64,000 nt of DNA, from contig MPNW01000196.1 in assembly GCA_011800805.1 (NCBI GenBank), forward strand, positions 66,872 to 130,871. The letters are read 5' to 3'. The stretch's first letter is position 1. Each line of letters begins with the position of its first letter. This document shows positions 1 to 13,045 of the stretch, piece by piece. A program made the translations under genes and the position numbers. The notes under the pieces are model-generated. The model searched no databases. It saw only the letters and a program-made list of their open reading frames with translations, and was not told where the DNA came from. This DNA is from Hirudo medicinalis (taxonomy: Eukaryota > Annelida > Clitellata > Hirudinida > Hirudinidae).

Positions 1-3000
1 CATCCTATGACGCCTTATCTTTCCATATTTCATATTTCCCGCCCTTTTCTTCCTCGTTTGGTCTTTTTAAAAAAGAAAAAAAAACTATTTCAAATTTTGG
101 AGAAAATGCGATATTGCTTTTAATGGATGATGCCCGACTTTATTTTTTAATTAAAAATTATGATTTAAAAATAGGATATTTAAATTTTTTTTAAAGAAAA
201 ACATTTGAAGAGTCCTACTTTCCATTGACTATCCTTACATACCTTACATTTAGATGATTAACTCCTTAAGATAAATAGACTTTATGGGATGATCGGTGAA
301 TTAAAGTATTGAAATATATTTCAAAATAAGCTATTTGTTCCATGTTGTGTTTCATAATTGTTAGCATCGCGTTGTAAATTTAATGCTGAACAGAAATATA
401 ACTTATTTCCAGTCCATTGTAAATGATTTGTAAGGAATACATGTCGCAATAACACATCGTCAGCAGGGAGACCTAAATTCTCAACAAATCTAGCTTAAGG
501 CAGTGGTGAAGTGTCCATAAATAACACGCTTAACCTTTGACCGACCTATTTTAAGAAGATAAAGGTGACATTTGTCTCGAGTGGACAGCGTTCTTTATGA
601 CGCCCAGGAGGGAATTTCCTTGGATTTCATTTCTCAACTTGCATCTGTCTCCATGCGTAGTAACTAATATTAATTAGTTAATTAATTAATTAATTGAAAG
701 TTTTTTATGGTAACCACTCTGCAGGCAAACGAATTATGTATGAATAATGGCTAAACATTTAGTGTGATAACATCTTGATGTTGATGATGATGATGGCAGA
801 TTTCAAGTCGGTCAGGATTAATGATGATGATGGCATCGGCGACGATGATGAAGACGATGATTGACGACGATGACGACGAGGAAAAGCAATCCTCGCGAGG
901 AAGCAAACGACTCAGAAGGAATAAATTATCCACCAACCAATCGTCTCTCCGCTGGACAAACAGAACCAAGAAATGCCAAACAATGCGAGAAGTGGTCGAC
1001 GAAAGAAGGTCTTTCTGGATTTCTTCTGTACATCATGGAAGATGGAGGATGCGTAGAAGAGATCCATCGTCCTTTGATCGATCTTCCTCCTGAACAATCA
1101 AGTGCAAATGTTAGACCCCTGAATCTCCAGAGGTCAATGAAGGAAGCTTCCCGTAATTTGAATGCTCGAGCCTCGAGTTCGAATCCCGCTGGATCTCAAT
1201 CGAGGCCCGTGATTGCTCTGGAGAAATTAATTATATTAATTATTCAATTAATTCATTTTATTATTTTAAAATTATTTAAACATTAACTTTAACTAATTTT
1301 AGTGTTGATTTATTTTATTTGTTGACACAATTTGACAAAGATTGAAAGTTCAATCCTTCAATAAAATCAACAGAATATAAAATGTCTTCATCGTTTTAAA
1401 ATGTAATTCCAGTAATTCATACTGGCCATATCAAATAACAACCCATTAAAAATTAAAGAGCAATCAGTTATCACTCAATAATAACTTATATTTTCAAGAT
1501 TATTACGAAGCCATAATTAATATTGAAAACCCACCAAGCAATTGCCAGGAATTTATGAACTCCGTCGTTCACTCTCCATCTTCCCTCATGATTGGCTCCA
1601 TCCAACTCTTATTTTATCCGCTCGTGCAGGCTACATCCATGCCTTCCTCTAAAATTTAATCGGTTCATCATCTGTTCAGTCTCAGAATCTCTCCATCCTT
1701 TATCCAGCCGCCACATTTGATTTAAATCCAACACAATGATTTAGCAATATTAAGCTATTAAATTATGTTTTAGTGAGGATTTGAAAATGTACATTAATTG
1801 TATTCATACTTAGATGCTGACCATGTTTGAATTTGTAGAATAATTCAGTTTAACATCCTAAACAACAAAGCCAAACGATCTACGAGAAGTCAATGATTGC
1901 TCAACATGTAACCACAAAATAAAATCCTTCTTTGTTTCCATGGATACAATGAGATACAAAAATCTTTAAAAGCACAGGTTCTGCTTGAGAGAATCTTCAA
2001 AAAGTGGTTCACTCAGGCGAGGAGAGTTGATGAAATCACTTATTCCAGAGGATGATAAGCCTTCACGAATGGCTGCGTCTGGAACAACACAATGAGGCGG
2101 TTGCCTTGTTGTTCACAATTTGTTGCATCTTGAAGAGTATTTACCGTTTGAAACTTAAAGAATTAAACTTATTAAAGAAATATATTCAGTGAATTTTGTT
2201 CACTTCTTTCTTGGCGCAGAATGACCGGCCATTTCTTTAAACTTAACAAATAGGTTGTCTTGGCAGGGTATTCATTCTTAAAAAGTAGCGTTATCATTCT
2301 AAACACCTTAAAATTGAATTCAAAACCAAAATCGCTTTATCGCGTCGTTATCAGTCAACATAAATCAAACTGAAATTGTCATTTGTCACTAAAACCGACT
2401 TATAACTAATTTGACAATAAGAATGTATTAAACGCGTGATTCAATTCAGAAAAAGAATTTCAAAAATAAGAAAACATTAGATCCACCAACTGATAACTGA
2501 GACTTCCAAAGCATACTAATTTTTCAAGTCTGTGAAAATAATCAATAAAAACCATTCAATATGAGAATAATTCATTCATTCATCTTTGTGATGTTGTCAA
2601 CTCAGAGCCATTGCAAAACTTTTATGTAAATTTTTGTTAGGAAGTCAGACTAAGTCAGGCTCTCCTAATCATTGTGCATTGAAGTGGATCTTTACTTGCA
2701 TTTCCTTACCTCCTTGTGCTTGTGGTCAGCGACATTCTTATAATAAATTTCAAGGAAACATCATAAATGAACTTTAAAGCTTTTGAAAGAAGATGACAAT
2801 CACTAGAGATTTATTTGCCAAAACAAAGCACATTTTGAATTCAAAATATCAAATATTTGCCAAGTAGAAGACTATTGAATAAAAAATAAATTTACCATTT
2901 CATTATTAATCAAGCGATAGATGTCATTAGTTGCAACAAATTTTACAAACATTTTATTAACCAAATTCCTTTATTTAAACTAGAATTTCAATGAACTTTT

Positions 3001-3057
3001 AGAGAAAATAAAAGTTTAGAGAAACGGTGGACAGAACCAACGTAAAAATAAAAATAA
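1..3057. other. Non-coding flank without a supported gene
   Basis: AT-rich sequence lying beyond the 3' end of SF3A1. It contains a short TTAA-type run near 664-690 and GAT-rich simple sequence near 780-880. The open frames around 821-1286 overlap this simple sequence and show no recognisable domain. A B-box-like string (GTTCGAATCCC) occurs near 1177, but I could not fold a tRNA around it or find a matching A box. TTTATT at 2970-2975 reads AATAAA on the minus strand, about 85 bases past the SF3A1 stop, and may be its poly(A) signal. Confidence 0.5.
2970..2975 (-). promoter_or_regulatory. Candidate poly(A) signal of SF3A1
   Basis: TTTATT on the plus strand reads AATAAA on the minus strand, about 85 bases downstream of the SF3A1 stop codon. 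A second copy is at 2953-2958. In such AT-rich DNA a chance match is possible, but the spacing suits a short 3' UTR. Confidence 0.4.
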
Positions 3058-5289
3058 CTACTTCTTTCTTCCTCCCCTCTCCTTCAGTTGCAAGAGGACA
3101 ACAGTGCTTGGATTGAAGTTGTAGTATGCAAGAGTGTTCGAGTCCTTCAGGAACATGCCATCAAGTTGAAGCTTTTGCTTTCCGGCCGGCATTCCGACCT
3201 CGTCGAAAATCTTGGCCTTAATGACTGACACAGTGTCAGAGAGTGGCAGAGTAATGGAGAGCATTTGTCCATTCAGCTTCCATTCCGACTTTTCAATCAT
3301 TGATGTGTCAACCTTGAACTCAACATCACTTGGATTCATAGCAATGAATTCATATTCTGGAATCAATGATCCCTCCAGTTTGGCCTTTTTACTCAATGGC
3401 TCTTCACTTTCATCACGAGCGGGTATGTGGTGTTGAAAATGCACGGGTGGCATCAAAGGGCCCTGGGGCGCTGGACCTGGAATAAATCCCATAGGAGGCA
3501 TGAATGGTGGCATCTGCGGAATAATGCCAGGTTGACAAAATGGTTGAGCCATTCTAATAGCTTGAGGAGGGAAGCCCAAAGGTCCAGAGGGTGCCACTGA
3601 AGTTGTCATGGGCCTGACCATTGGATGAGGAGGACCGACAGGTGGTCTGACGAAGGGAGCTGGTGGGATGTTTGAAGACTGAACCTGAGTAATAACAGGC
3701 TGGGTTGGTGCAGGTGGCTGAATGTTAATTGGAATTGCAGGACCAATCCTTTCTTTATCAGCATCCGGAAGCATCCCACGTGACTTGTGTATATCGGCAA
3801 TTTGCTGCTCGATAGAAACATTTTCTCTAATTTTTTGGATAACTTTTTCTGACGATGAACTGTGTCCATCCCATGTCACCTTGACCTTTTCCTTCTTTTC
3901 TTCTTCTCCTACCTTTCTGCCTATCTGAGTCTCCTCTGCATGAGAGCCAAATATGTCACTTCTCCTTTCCGCCAAATTCTTGAGATGGATAAAACTGGCT
4001 TCCTGAGCTAAAACTTCGTCCTGCTCCTTCCTTTCTCGAGCAACTCTATCTCTCTGTTCAATCCACTTTGGATCAAGAAGTCCAATTCTCAAATGCTCCG
4101 TGATTTTATTGGCTGGTATCTTCTCGTTTGTGAGGGGTGATATTAAGAATCCATCCGATTCAACGACCTCCTCCCTTTGTCGTTTGGCCTTGGGATCGTA
4201 GTCAGTACGAATGATAATCTTTTCGGTGTTGAGCTGTTGAGGAGCTTCCTTGGGTAATTGTGGGACCTGGAAAACCACATTTTCTTGGCCATTCTCCTCT
4301 TCTGAATCAGAATTTTCTTCCATATCTTGAATGTTTGTGTCAGCTCCACGAGTTGAATCGTCTTCAACCGTCACGTTTGGCATATCGACAAATCTGACAC
4401 TTTTGGAAGTCACAGGCTCTGTTTCCTCAACTTCCGTGAAGCTTCCAAGTTGATGTCTTTCCTGTTCTACGACTCGAGCACCGACATCCTCACGTTTAAC
4501 CATTGGCGGTAGATTTTCGCTGTCAAATGGATCACTGTAACCCACTACCAAAAAACGATGCCAATCGATTTTGGCATAGGCCACTCGCTCCTTTTCCCTC
4601 TCATCACCTTCTCTTTTTTTCTGTCTCTCTTGTTGTTTGGCCCATTCAGCGCGATACAACACATCGTTATAAAAATGTTTGGGGTCTTCGACTTGCTTTT
4701 CAAGGTTTTCAAGCATTTTCTTGGAGGGTAGCAAAACCTTGTTGTACTGATCAACCATCTTTGTGAAGAAGTTGAAGAGGCTGTGTTGAGGCCTGAGAAA
4801 ATCGAATTCATAATTCCTCGACTCTTTGTTCATCAGGTTGTTTAGAAACTGTCGGCCATTCCTTGCCACAAACTGTGCAGTCAACTTGAGGATATCTAGT
4901 TCATAACTGGATATGGAAGGTGGATCGATGATGAACTCAGGTTCAGATGGAGGATCTTTGAGGACGATCGTCTCTGGTAGTTTGAATGCCTGTGCAGGCT
5001 TCTGAGATACTTCGCTCACTGCAGGCTTCAGAACAACAGTGGGCTCGTCAACAACATTTCCTTCCGTGATCTCCCTGACCCGATGTCGGTAGTAACTATG
5101 GTAAGGATCAGTTACCTTTAAGAAATTAAACTTTATATTGTTGGCCTCAGTCTGTTGGATTTTGGCTTCAAAATCAGCACCATATTTAGCTATGTAAACA
5201 GCTGTTTTGTCAACGATGTTCCTAACGTCTGGTGGCGGATAAATAATCCCAATGCTGTCCTTTTGCTTTGAAACTTCAACGTCCGTCAT
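3058..5289 (-). CDS. SF3A1: Splicing factor 3A subunit 1 (SF3A1/PRP21), intronless
   Basis: Complete 743-residue open frame, ATG at 5289 and TAG at 3060-3058. SF3A1 is the scaffold of the SF3a trimer in U2 snRNP and acts in the nucleus at branch-site recognition. Two SURP modules are visible: about residues 20-75 (NIVDKTAVYIAKYGADFEAK, then YHSYYRHRV) and about 125-190 (TAQFVARNGRQFL, FDFLRPQHSLFNFF). A charged, partly coiled middle region follows, then a Pro-rich stretch (about residues 525-615). The C-terminal ubiquitin-like domain ends in KERGGRKK, the usual animal terminus. Length is close to that of animal orthologues. A putative poly(A) signal lies about 85 bases beyond the stop. The whole gene is one exon, unlike the intron-rich genes to its right; it may be an intron-less native gene or an intact retrocopy. 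Identity is very secure. Confidence 0.97.
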   Translation of the reverse strand: MTDVEVSKQKDSIGIIYPPPDVRNIVDKTAVYIAKYGADFEAKIQQTEANNIKFNFLKVTDPYHSYYRHRVREITEGNVVDEPTVVLKPAVSEVSQKPAQAFKLPETIVLKDPPSEPEFIIDPPSISSYELDILKLTAQFVARNGRQFLNNLMNKESRNYEFDFLRPQHSLFNFFTKMVDQYNKVLLPSKKMLENLEKQVEDPKHFYNDVLYRAEWAKQQERQKKREGDEREKERVAYAKIDWHRFLVVGYSDPFDSENLPPMVKREDVGARVVEQERHQLGSFTEVEETEPVTSKSVRFVDMPNVTVEDDSTRGADTNIQDMEENSDSEEENGQENVVFQVPQLPKEAPQQLNTEKIIIRTDYDPKAKRQREEVVESDGFLISPLTNEKIPANKITEHLRIGLLDPKWIEQRDRVARERKEQDEVLAQEASFIHLKNLAERRSDIFGSHAEETQIGRKVGEEEKKEKVKVTWDGHSSSSEKVIQKIRENVSIEQQIADIHKSRGMLPDADKERIGPAIPINIQPPAPTQPVITQVQSSNIPPAPFVRPPVGPPHPMVRPMTTSVAPSGPLGFPPQAIRMAQPFCQPGIIPQMPPFMPPMGFIPGPAPQGPLMPPVHFQHHIPARDESEEPLSKKAKLEGSLIPEYEFIAMNPSDVEFKVDTSMIEKSEWKLNGQMLSITLPLSDTVSVIKAKIFDEVGMPAGKQKLQLDGMFLKDSNTLAYYNFNPSTVVLLQLKERGGRKK

Positions 5290-5463
5290 CTCAAAATTAT
5301 TGTAAATGTTTCAGTATAATATATGAAGAATGTAGCCTAACAATAAATACTGAGTTATGAGATATTAGGCTGATTGTGAAGAATACAAGCTAAAATCAGC
5401 TCGGAGTCAGTATTAAAAGATCATGAATATTATTTTTAAAATTTTAATAAAGCTTAAATTAAT

Positions 5464-5739
5464 AAAAAATTTAATTGATTATTAAAATTATTGATAATAA
5501 ACAATTAAATAAAATATTATTGTAAAAAATAATAATAATAATAATAATAGTTAAATTTATAAATGCGCCATTTGCATAGCGTCAGAGGCGCGAATATTCT
5601 TCAAGAATTGAAANAAAATTTAATTGATTATTAAAATTATTAATAATAAACAATTAAATAAATATTATTGTAAAAAAAAATAATAATAATAATAATAGTT
5701 AATTTATAATGCACCATTTGCATAGCGTCAGAGGCGTAT
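5464..5739. repeat. Local duplication of an AAT-tailed repeat end, around a single N
   Basis: Two near-identical units of about 130 bases (about 5464-5594 and 5615-5739) each contain an AT-rich stretch, an (AAT)n run, and the string CATTTGCATAGCGTCAGAGG. A single N at 5614 lies at the second unit's start. Read on the minus strand, each is the 3' end of a dispersed LINE/SINE family ending in (ATT)n; other copies are near 5850, 30870, 44550 and 58260. The N at the junction means the duplication may be an assembly join of two alleles. Confidence 0.65.
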
Positions 5740-5814
5740 TAAAATTGTAAGTAAAGTGGCATAAAGAATAAAAAATTGCGAGTCTTGAATGTTTACAATT
5801 CTACAACGAGCGCC

Positions 5815-5900
5815 ATTGGGAAGGAGCCCTACATAAATGGTTAACAAAAAGCGCCTCTATCTTAACGGCGCTATATAAATGAACCATAATTACAATATAT
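5815..5900 (+). repeat. Diverged copy of the GCGCCTCT..AAATG repeat tail
   Basis: The plus strand carries AGCGCCTCTATCTTAACGGC followed by GCTATATAAATG and a CATAATTA string. This is a diverged relative of the repeat end at 58245-58320, in plus orientation, close to the duplicated minus-strand copies at 5464-5739. No tRNA-like head was found with it. Confidence 0.4.
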
Positions 5901-7516
5901 TTATCTTGCATAAATATACTTATATTTATGATACTGATAGATACTGCTTATCTGCTTATTTTTGCCTCGTTAACTTCAATCTACTTGCAACTAACAGCTC
6001 TTGGTTCTGTTAAAATTCATTTCGTAGCTGTGTCATTGAAATCCTCAGGTGGGAGTGATCCACCACTTGAATGATATGTTTCGTCGGGAGATGTTTTAAA
6101 TTGATTTTCAACTTGATCGAAAGTTGCTAGATTTGTGCAGTATACATTTTGTTCAATAAAATAAATCAGTAATAAAAATTACAATTTTTATTGGACGAAT
6201 ATTTAAATGTCACAAAATACATAATTCAGAATTGTCAATCGTCCAAAAGGACCATCCGAAGGGATGTATTCCCGCTGGTGGATGATCTGTGATGTAATTG
6301 AAGGTTAAAACAACCAACTAAACGTAATAAGAAACCGATTAAATCTCAGAGTGAACCAATTCAACCAATGAACTCTTGAACCTGAGTGACTCTGTGACAA
6401 TATAAAATCATTGATACAAAAACAAGAGAGACTCCTGTTCAACATTCATTCAAAAAATATTACACCACAGAGGAATGTTGAGACAAAATATATTCCTTCA
6501 GCTTAAATTTTAATAAGTTATCAAGGTAGAATATTTCTTCGGAAGAACTATAAATTTAATGCTTCATCAATTTTAAGAACGACGAAACTGAAATCGAAAC
6601 TGCTTTTATTTAAATCATTTAGATTTTAATTCGTTTCGCCAGGAAATATTGTTGAGGTGACCAAAAAATTAATAAAAATAAAAATGAACGAAATAATAAG
6701 AAAACAATGGAACGTCTACAGCTAATCCGCCCAAAGCTTTCAAAGTCCTGAAACGTGAAATTCTCAATTTTTTTTTTTAAATAAAAGCATTGTATTTAAA
6801 AAAGAAATTGATTCTATTTCCTTTTGATTGAATGTTAAATATCAGTTGAGCTCAGGTTTAACTGCTTCTTGGTGACAACTTTGTGTTATCAGTGCCATTC
6901 GCAAGCTTTTTGAAGTCTATAAATGTCGTGTAATTATGTAAAGATTTATGTGTCATTTTGACGTAATAATAACGTAATAGTAAATATTACAATAGTATTT
7001 TAAATAATAAATAATAATATAAATCAGAAATACTTCGGGAGTCGGGAGTTCGGGAGTTTTTTCAATTACACAACAAATTACACAAAAAATTATTGGTTTT
7101 AAAAATTTAATTTAGACAATTTAAGGTTGCCGAATGCTTTAATAATTATTAATTACTGCTTGAAATGAGATGAATTAATGATTCGAACATTTCACACAAT
7201 TTTTGTTTGAGGTGCAGATGAAACTTTTTAGAAATTCAATCTCGTGGACTCAGATAAGGATGACAGTTTTAAAAGAAACATTTCAAAGCGTTGAAAATTT
7301 AAAGTCTTTAAAAAACTCTTCCTAATATAACAATATAATATTTTATCGAAATAATTGCGAAATAACCAAATTAATTAATAAAGTACACTGGTACTTGTCA
7401 TTTATTATTTGTTAAAAATAATTTGTTGAGGCAACAAAAATCAAAATCTAATAAATCATGCTAGAATTAAGGAACCCAGGCTTCTAAAAATGATTTTGCT
7501 GAAGACTCTAACGAAA

Positions 7517-7899
7517 GGATGGGTTGATGGGTGGATGGATGGGTGGATTGGTAGATGGATGGATGGGTGAATGGATGGATGGATGGATGGATGGATTGAT
7601 GGATGGATGGATGACTGTAATGACGATGATGTTGATAATTATGATGATGGTGTTGATCTTGATGATNNNNNNNNNNNNNNNNNNNNNNNNNNNNNNNNNN
7701 NNNNNNNNNNNNNNNNNNNNNNNNNNNNNNNNNNNNNNNNNNNNNNNNNNNNNNNNNNNNNNNNNNNNNNNNNNNNNNNNNNNNNNNNNNNNNNNNNNNN
7801 NNNNNNNNNNNNNNNNNNNNNNNNNNNNNNNNATGAGTTGGTCAGATGAACAGTGTGGACGTACGGACGGATGGATGGATGGATGGATGGATGGATGGT
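7517..7899. repeat. (ATGG)n/(GAT)n microsatellite interrupted by a gap
   Basis: An ATGG/TGGA tetranucleotide array (7517-7613) changes into GAT-rich sequence, enters an assembly gap, and resumes as (GGAT)n at 7868-7899. The translated frames here are shadows of the repeat. Confidence 0.9.
7667..7832. other. Assembly gap (run of N)
   Basis: 166 undetermined bases inside the ATGG/GAT microsatellite; the array probably blocked assembly. Confidence 0.99.
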
Positions 7900-8719
7900 G
7901 ATTAGTTTTTATCTACATTGTTAATTTGATTCAATATTAACATAGATTAATATCACTGTCTTGATGTACTGTGATTAATAATAAATGCATGCTAATATTT
8001 GTAATGTTGTAACAATCCGTGCTGAAACAATTTGATTACCAATACTATTATCAATATTATAATTCGGAGCCTCTTATCTCTGAAAGATGTTCTCGAAAAA
8101 ACTAATTGATATTAGTGACGCATTAACATTCATTCATGGGATATCGTGAGGAAATGTAATGAGATGTCACGATGAAATATTATAATGTGGTGTTACAATA
8201 AAATATTGCAATGAGATGTCATAATGTGACATGATATAGTCCCGAGGAATTGCATATGAATCGAGAACAGGAGAACAGCATTACATGTTTACGCTGTAAC
8301 AACGTAACAATGCCCAGTGAGCTATTTAAAAACTCAATAAACACTCCCTGCTGTTCATCTTAATTTGGCACACTCGGATAACTTTGAAGTCCTTCAAATT
8401 GATTGGATATTGCATGACCTCATTTCGTAATCTAGCACTAGCACTTATTTTTAGAGTGGCAGAAAGCAACACCAAAAAAAATCTTAAGATAATAATAAAT
8501 AATGAATGTGCACAGAAAACAACGTTGAACCATGATTGATGATTAAATGTCACATCTGATTATTAAACAGTCAGAATTAATTGGAAATATTTGCGAGACG
8601 CCAGTGACAGGTTGTAATGAATCCAATTATGTCGCTGATTTTACAAAAGTAAAAATTGATTTTACTTTTGATAAAATTACTTTTCCATGAATGCAATCGA
8701 TTACTTAATTTACCTCTTA

Positions 8720-8880
8720 TATTATGATGATTTGCAATATTATGATGATTTGCAATATTATGATGATTTGCAATATTATAATGATTTGCAATATTATGAT
8801 GATTTGCAATATTATAATGATTTGCAATATTATGATGATTTGCAATATTATGAAAATTTTGCAATATTATCCTGATTTGC
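8720..8880. repeat. 18-bp minisatellite, about 8 copies
   Basis: Tandem units of GATGATTTGCAATATTAT with occasional GAT to AAT changes. Because 18 is divisible by 3, both strands stay open in some frames (plus strand repeats DLQYYD), which makes artificial open frames. No start context, splice signal or domain supports coding. Confidence 0.85.
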
Positions 8881-11377
8881 ATGTAGTTTAAAAAATAAAG
8901 TTAGAAATGTTAAAACTGTGAAATTTGAGTTTTGTTGTTAATAACATGACACGAGTTTTTGAATATTTGTTCAGAAACATCACGAAAGCATCCATCAAAA
9001 TCTCTGCTATTCTCCTGGGTTTCAAAGTGTTTGTTTTGGACCACACAGCTTCGTTCCTTCGCAGATTATCAAACAATTTCTCTTCAATAAACAAACAAGT
9101 TATTTAATAAATATCTGTGTTGAAATTAGTGCCCTAAAATTAATTAATACTTCCATTAATTCAATAAAAATTTTTTTAAGAAGAAAAATTATTTTAATAA
9201 ACAATTTATGAGCCTCCAAAACAAAAGATTCCCAGAGTGGAGTGGAAGGTTTGTTTGTGCGCCTCCATCCATGCGGAGTTTAAATGGGAGTCTCGATGTT
9301 TCCAGGAGGAGAGTTGCGCATGTCCGAAGTTGGAGGTGGCGGTTGAACTTGGAACGTGAATTGGACTCATGGAGAGTTTTGTTTCAAATGCTTCCTCATT
9401 GGAATGTGAGTTTAACGTTGTGTGGTTTATGAATATTAATATAATTTTGAAATTATTCATAAGTTAAATTGTATAAAAATAGTTACTAATGGTAAATTGC
9501 ATGTTATCAATATTCGTTGCCTTCTCGCCTTACAAATGTTTGGTCAGACCACTGACAATTAAATCTTATGAAGTACCGATTAAATATGCATTACTATTAA
9601 CAAATAACTATACTAATTGTGACAATATATTTAACAATTATAATTAATAAAAATTCTAATACTGAAATAACAACAGCAGAACAGCAGTAGCAATGTTTGC
9701 GTACAACAATAACAATGTTTCTGAGGGAAAACTCTCCGCGCATGACCACCTCGGTAAATGACCCAATACACACACCTGGCAGCCAGCACGCAAACATTGA
9801 AAAATATTTTTAAAGAAAGTAACTTTTCATAAAAATTGTTTTTTCCCTCGTTCTGCGCCTGAAAACGACTTGGAAATTTGTCAGTGTTGATGAGGAAATG
9901 TTTTTAATTGCGTGCCTAATCGGAATAAAAGGGGAGAAGTTGATCAAAGCGTTCCTGGACTTGTCTTGGAAGTTCGACTGATTAGATTTGAGATTGGCAT
10001 GCATTTTTTTTTTATTTATTTGCTTGCAAAAACATCATCGATGTGGAGCCATTACCGATGTGGATATTAATAGCACGGTACCGATTCTATTAGTTAGATG
10101 ATTACATTCTAATTAAATATTGGCTATTAGTTGTATGTGCAATTTAACAATATATTTGTATTAGTTATTAATGAAAATAAATTAATGCATAATAGTTTGT
10201 TACAATAACTCATTATTATGTATAAATTGTACTTCTCATTTATCTGATAAACAAGTTAGAAGAAATATGGAGTGCTTAAACCACTTGATTGCAATCAACA
10301 TAAACCTCCACTAAACTGGCAAACGAGACTCAATCACATCACACTATGGTTTTATCATCACACAAGAGTTTACTCTTGAATTAACCAAAATATTTTGTTG
10401 AGCTGGAAATTCCAATGAAATGCACTTTTAAAAAAGAAATATATCAAATAAAGGTGAAACTCTGACTGGTATTTTCTGAAAAAGTTTGAAAAGCCGTAAA
10501 GAGTCGAAGCAATTAAAGAAGCCTTATCTTCCAAGTAAAGTGTCAAACAGTGGCTCAGACACCAGAATCATCTCAAAGGACTTCTTAAACTGAAGGCGAA
10601 AATTATCCTCCTTAAAAATCGCCAAATAATAAAAAATGGTTTTTTTTGTCAGTTTATCTTTTATTTTGCTGAATAAAGTAAAGTGATACTTTTTGCTTTC
10701 ACTTTTTTAATCCAGGCATTTATTTCGTTAATTCTGAAAATGAAACCATCAGACGAGCCCTTCTTAATGAACAGAAATGGGAGACTTTGATGTGTCCGAG
10801 TTTTAAAAAGTTTAAAGCAATAACTTGAAATAAGTTCCGGAATTAGTGATTTAAAAATACTTAAAGAACAGAAATTCTATTCTATCTGATGCTTTTCTCG
10901 TGAAATCGCTCGATCCACGAAGTTGCTGAAACTCAAGGTGAAGAGAAAAAATAAAACTTTTGAGATCAGCCTCAGGTTTAGAATATTTTTTTTGTCGATT
11001 CTTTAAAAGCAGCGGTCGAGATTAATTCTGTGTTTTAATGCCGAAAAATTTTCCGACGTTGGAAACGGAGGGGTTGGACACATCAGAACACGATTTAAGG
11101 ATATTTAATCAGATGAGCTGTTTGAAGAATGCAGTTTATTGTTTAACTTGATTTTATCGTAATTGTATTTTAGGCCGTGCATATTTCGCATACATCTATG
11201 TATTTATGTGCATTTGTTGTTGCTGTTGTTGTTGTTGATATAATCACCATGGAAACGCATGAGGAATGTTGTGTCGTCCTTCAGAGAACCATGTCGCCGA
11301 GGAATAAATTCCTCATCAATCGATGAACCAACAAAAGATTTTGGCGCACGTCCTTGGAATCTAAGTAGAAGGATTGA

Positions 11378-11475
11378 ATGGGGGATGGAGTGGAGGAAGG
11401 AGTGAAGGAAGGAGTGAAAGAAGGAGTGAGAGATGAAAGTGAAAATTGGATAGAAGATGAAGGTGAAGATTGGAT
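11378..11475. repeat. Purine-rich GGAGTGAAGGAA-type repeat
   Basis: Degenerate GAAGGAGTGAAGGAAGGAGT array on the plus strand, just right of a short (GTT)n run at about 11216-11238. The minus-strand open frame through it is a repeat artefact. Confidence 0.6.
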
Positions 11476-13045
11476 TCAGAAAGAGCTCAGAGCATCGCAA
11501 GCAGGCTATTTAAAGCGGAGGTAATAATTTATTGCTTAGCTGCTCCTACGAGGTACAGACACGAAATTACCACAAGGTCACTGAAATATATGGCTGAGAT
11601 TTTCGGGTCATGCCATGACCCAGAAAATTGGGTCACCCCCCGAATGTGAGGATGTTTGTGGTGATTCGTCAGAAGACCTTGATTATATGAATTACTAGGA
11701 GCTGGAAATCAATTTCTTGTTTAATACTTTCTCTCTTTGACCAGAAAACACCAGAAAATATTTTCAGCTCTCACCGAAATATGTGCTTTCAGAGGATTTA
11801 GTTTCTTTGGAAAATTATTTTAAAAATAATTCGAAGGACGTTTGAATGATGATCACCAAAAAGAAACCAAGCAGAACTCTCCTCTCTTGTGACTTACTTG
11901 CCTCTCGAATTTGTTCAGTCATGAATATCATTTTCTATCTTGTGACGCATGTCAACTACAAACTTTCTGACACACGTCAATTTCCTCATTCGACTCGGCA
12001 AAACTTTCAGGCACCAAAAAAAGGTAAAGCAAGGACGCAATGAGGAATAAAAAAAAAAAAAGAACAGTGTTTTTGACGACCTTGACCCTTCAAGATGAAA
12101 GGTCAAGAATTCAATGTTAAGAATAAGATGATGGAATCGATGTCATCACTCAGACGACGAATTAAATTCGTTCATTGCAATGACTTTCAATGACCTTTGA
12201 CTTTTTGTAGGTCAGTTTTTTTTATAGATAATAATTATTTTTTATGTTAATTTAAATTAATTTTGTAGATAATAATTATTATCATTAGTTTAATGAAATA
12301 TATTTTGATTTTCATTACCACGAATGAATTTTCAAATGAGGTTCTAATGGCTTGTTGTAATTAATTAGTTGCATTTATTAACTTTTTACAAATATATTTT
12401 CATGAAACATCATATCGTAATGAAAACATTCTTATTTGAAGTCATGAACTGAAGTCATGGATCTTTGTTTTGAATTAAGCAGCTAATAACATAAAATTAA
12501 ATTTTAAATTAAAATTAAATTTAATTATCATTAAATACTTTGAAGTGTTCTTTAATTAGTTTCAGTTTTACTTTTTCTAAATAAATGGACAAAAATAATT
12601 TTTAAGTGACGACATTTGAAAATGAATCCTTTCGAAAATAACTTTTCATGAAATGTTATTTTTCAAGAATTGAACCAAAGACCGATAAAAGAGAATAATT
12701 GGATGAATTAATTTTATTCCTGTTTTTTACAATCATTTGTAGTCGATGGTTCTGTCACGTGTTATCTTCATTAATATTCAATGCTTCCACAATTTCAAGA
12801 CCTTTTCACTATTTTTTCCAAAAATTATTTTATTCAAGTAATTTTAAAAAATATTCTGAATTCATAACTTTGATTGAAAAGGAACATTTGCATATTAAAT
12901 TTGAGTGTTAACAACAAATGCATGAAATGAATGTAAACCAAAATTATTAAGTAAACTAAGATTATGCGTTGAAATAGATAAAATAAATGCTTAAATAATT
13001 CTATAATTATTATAATACAATTATATTATTTGTATACAATATATA

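Noticed and set aside
8577..8882. Open frames on both strands with DLQYYD or NIANHH repeats as proteins
   Set aside because: They are the 18-bp minisatellite read in frame; the unit length being a multiple of 3 keeps frames open without selection.
9206..9460. First exon of the GPCR at the GC-richer block
   Set aside because: No signal peptide and no class B N-terminal helix is evident, and several frames on both strands are open; I cannot choose one.
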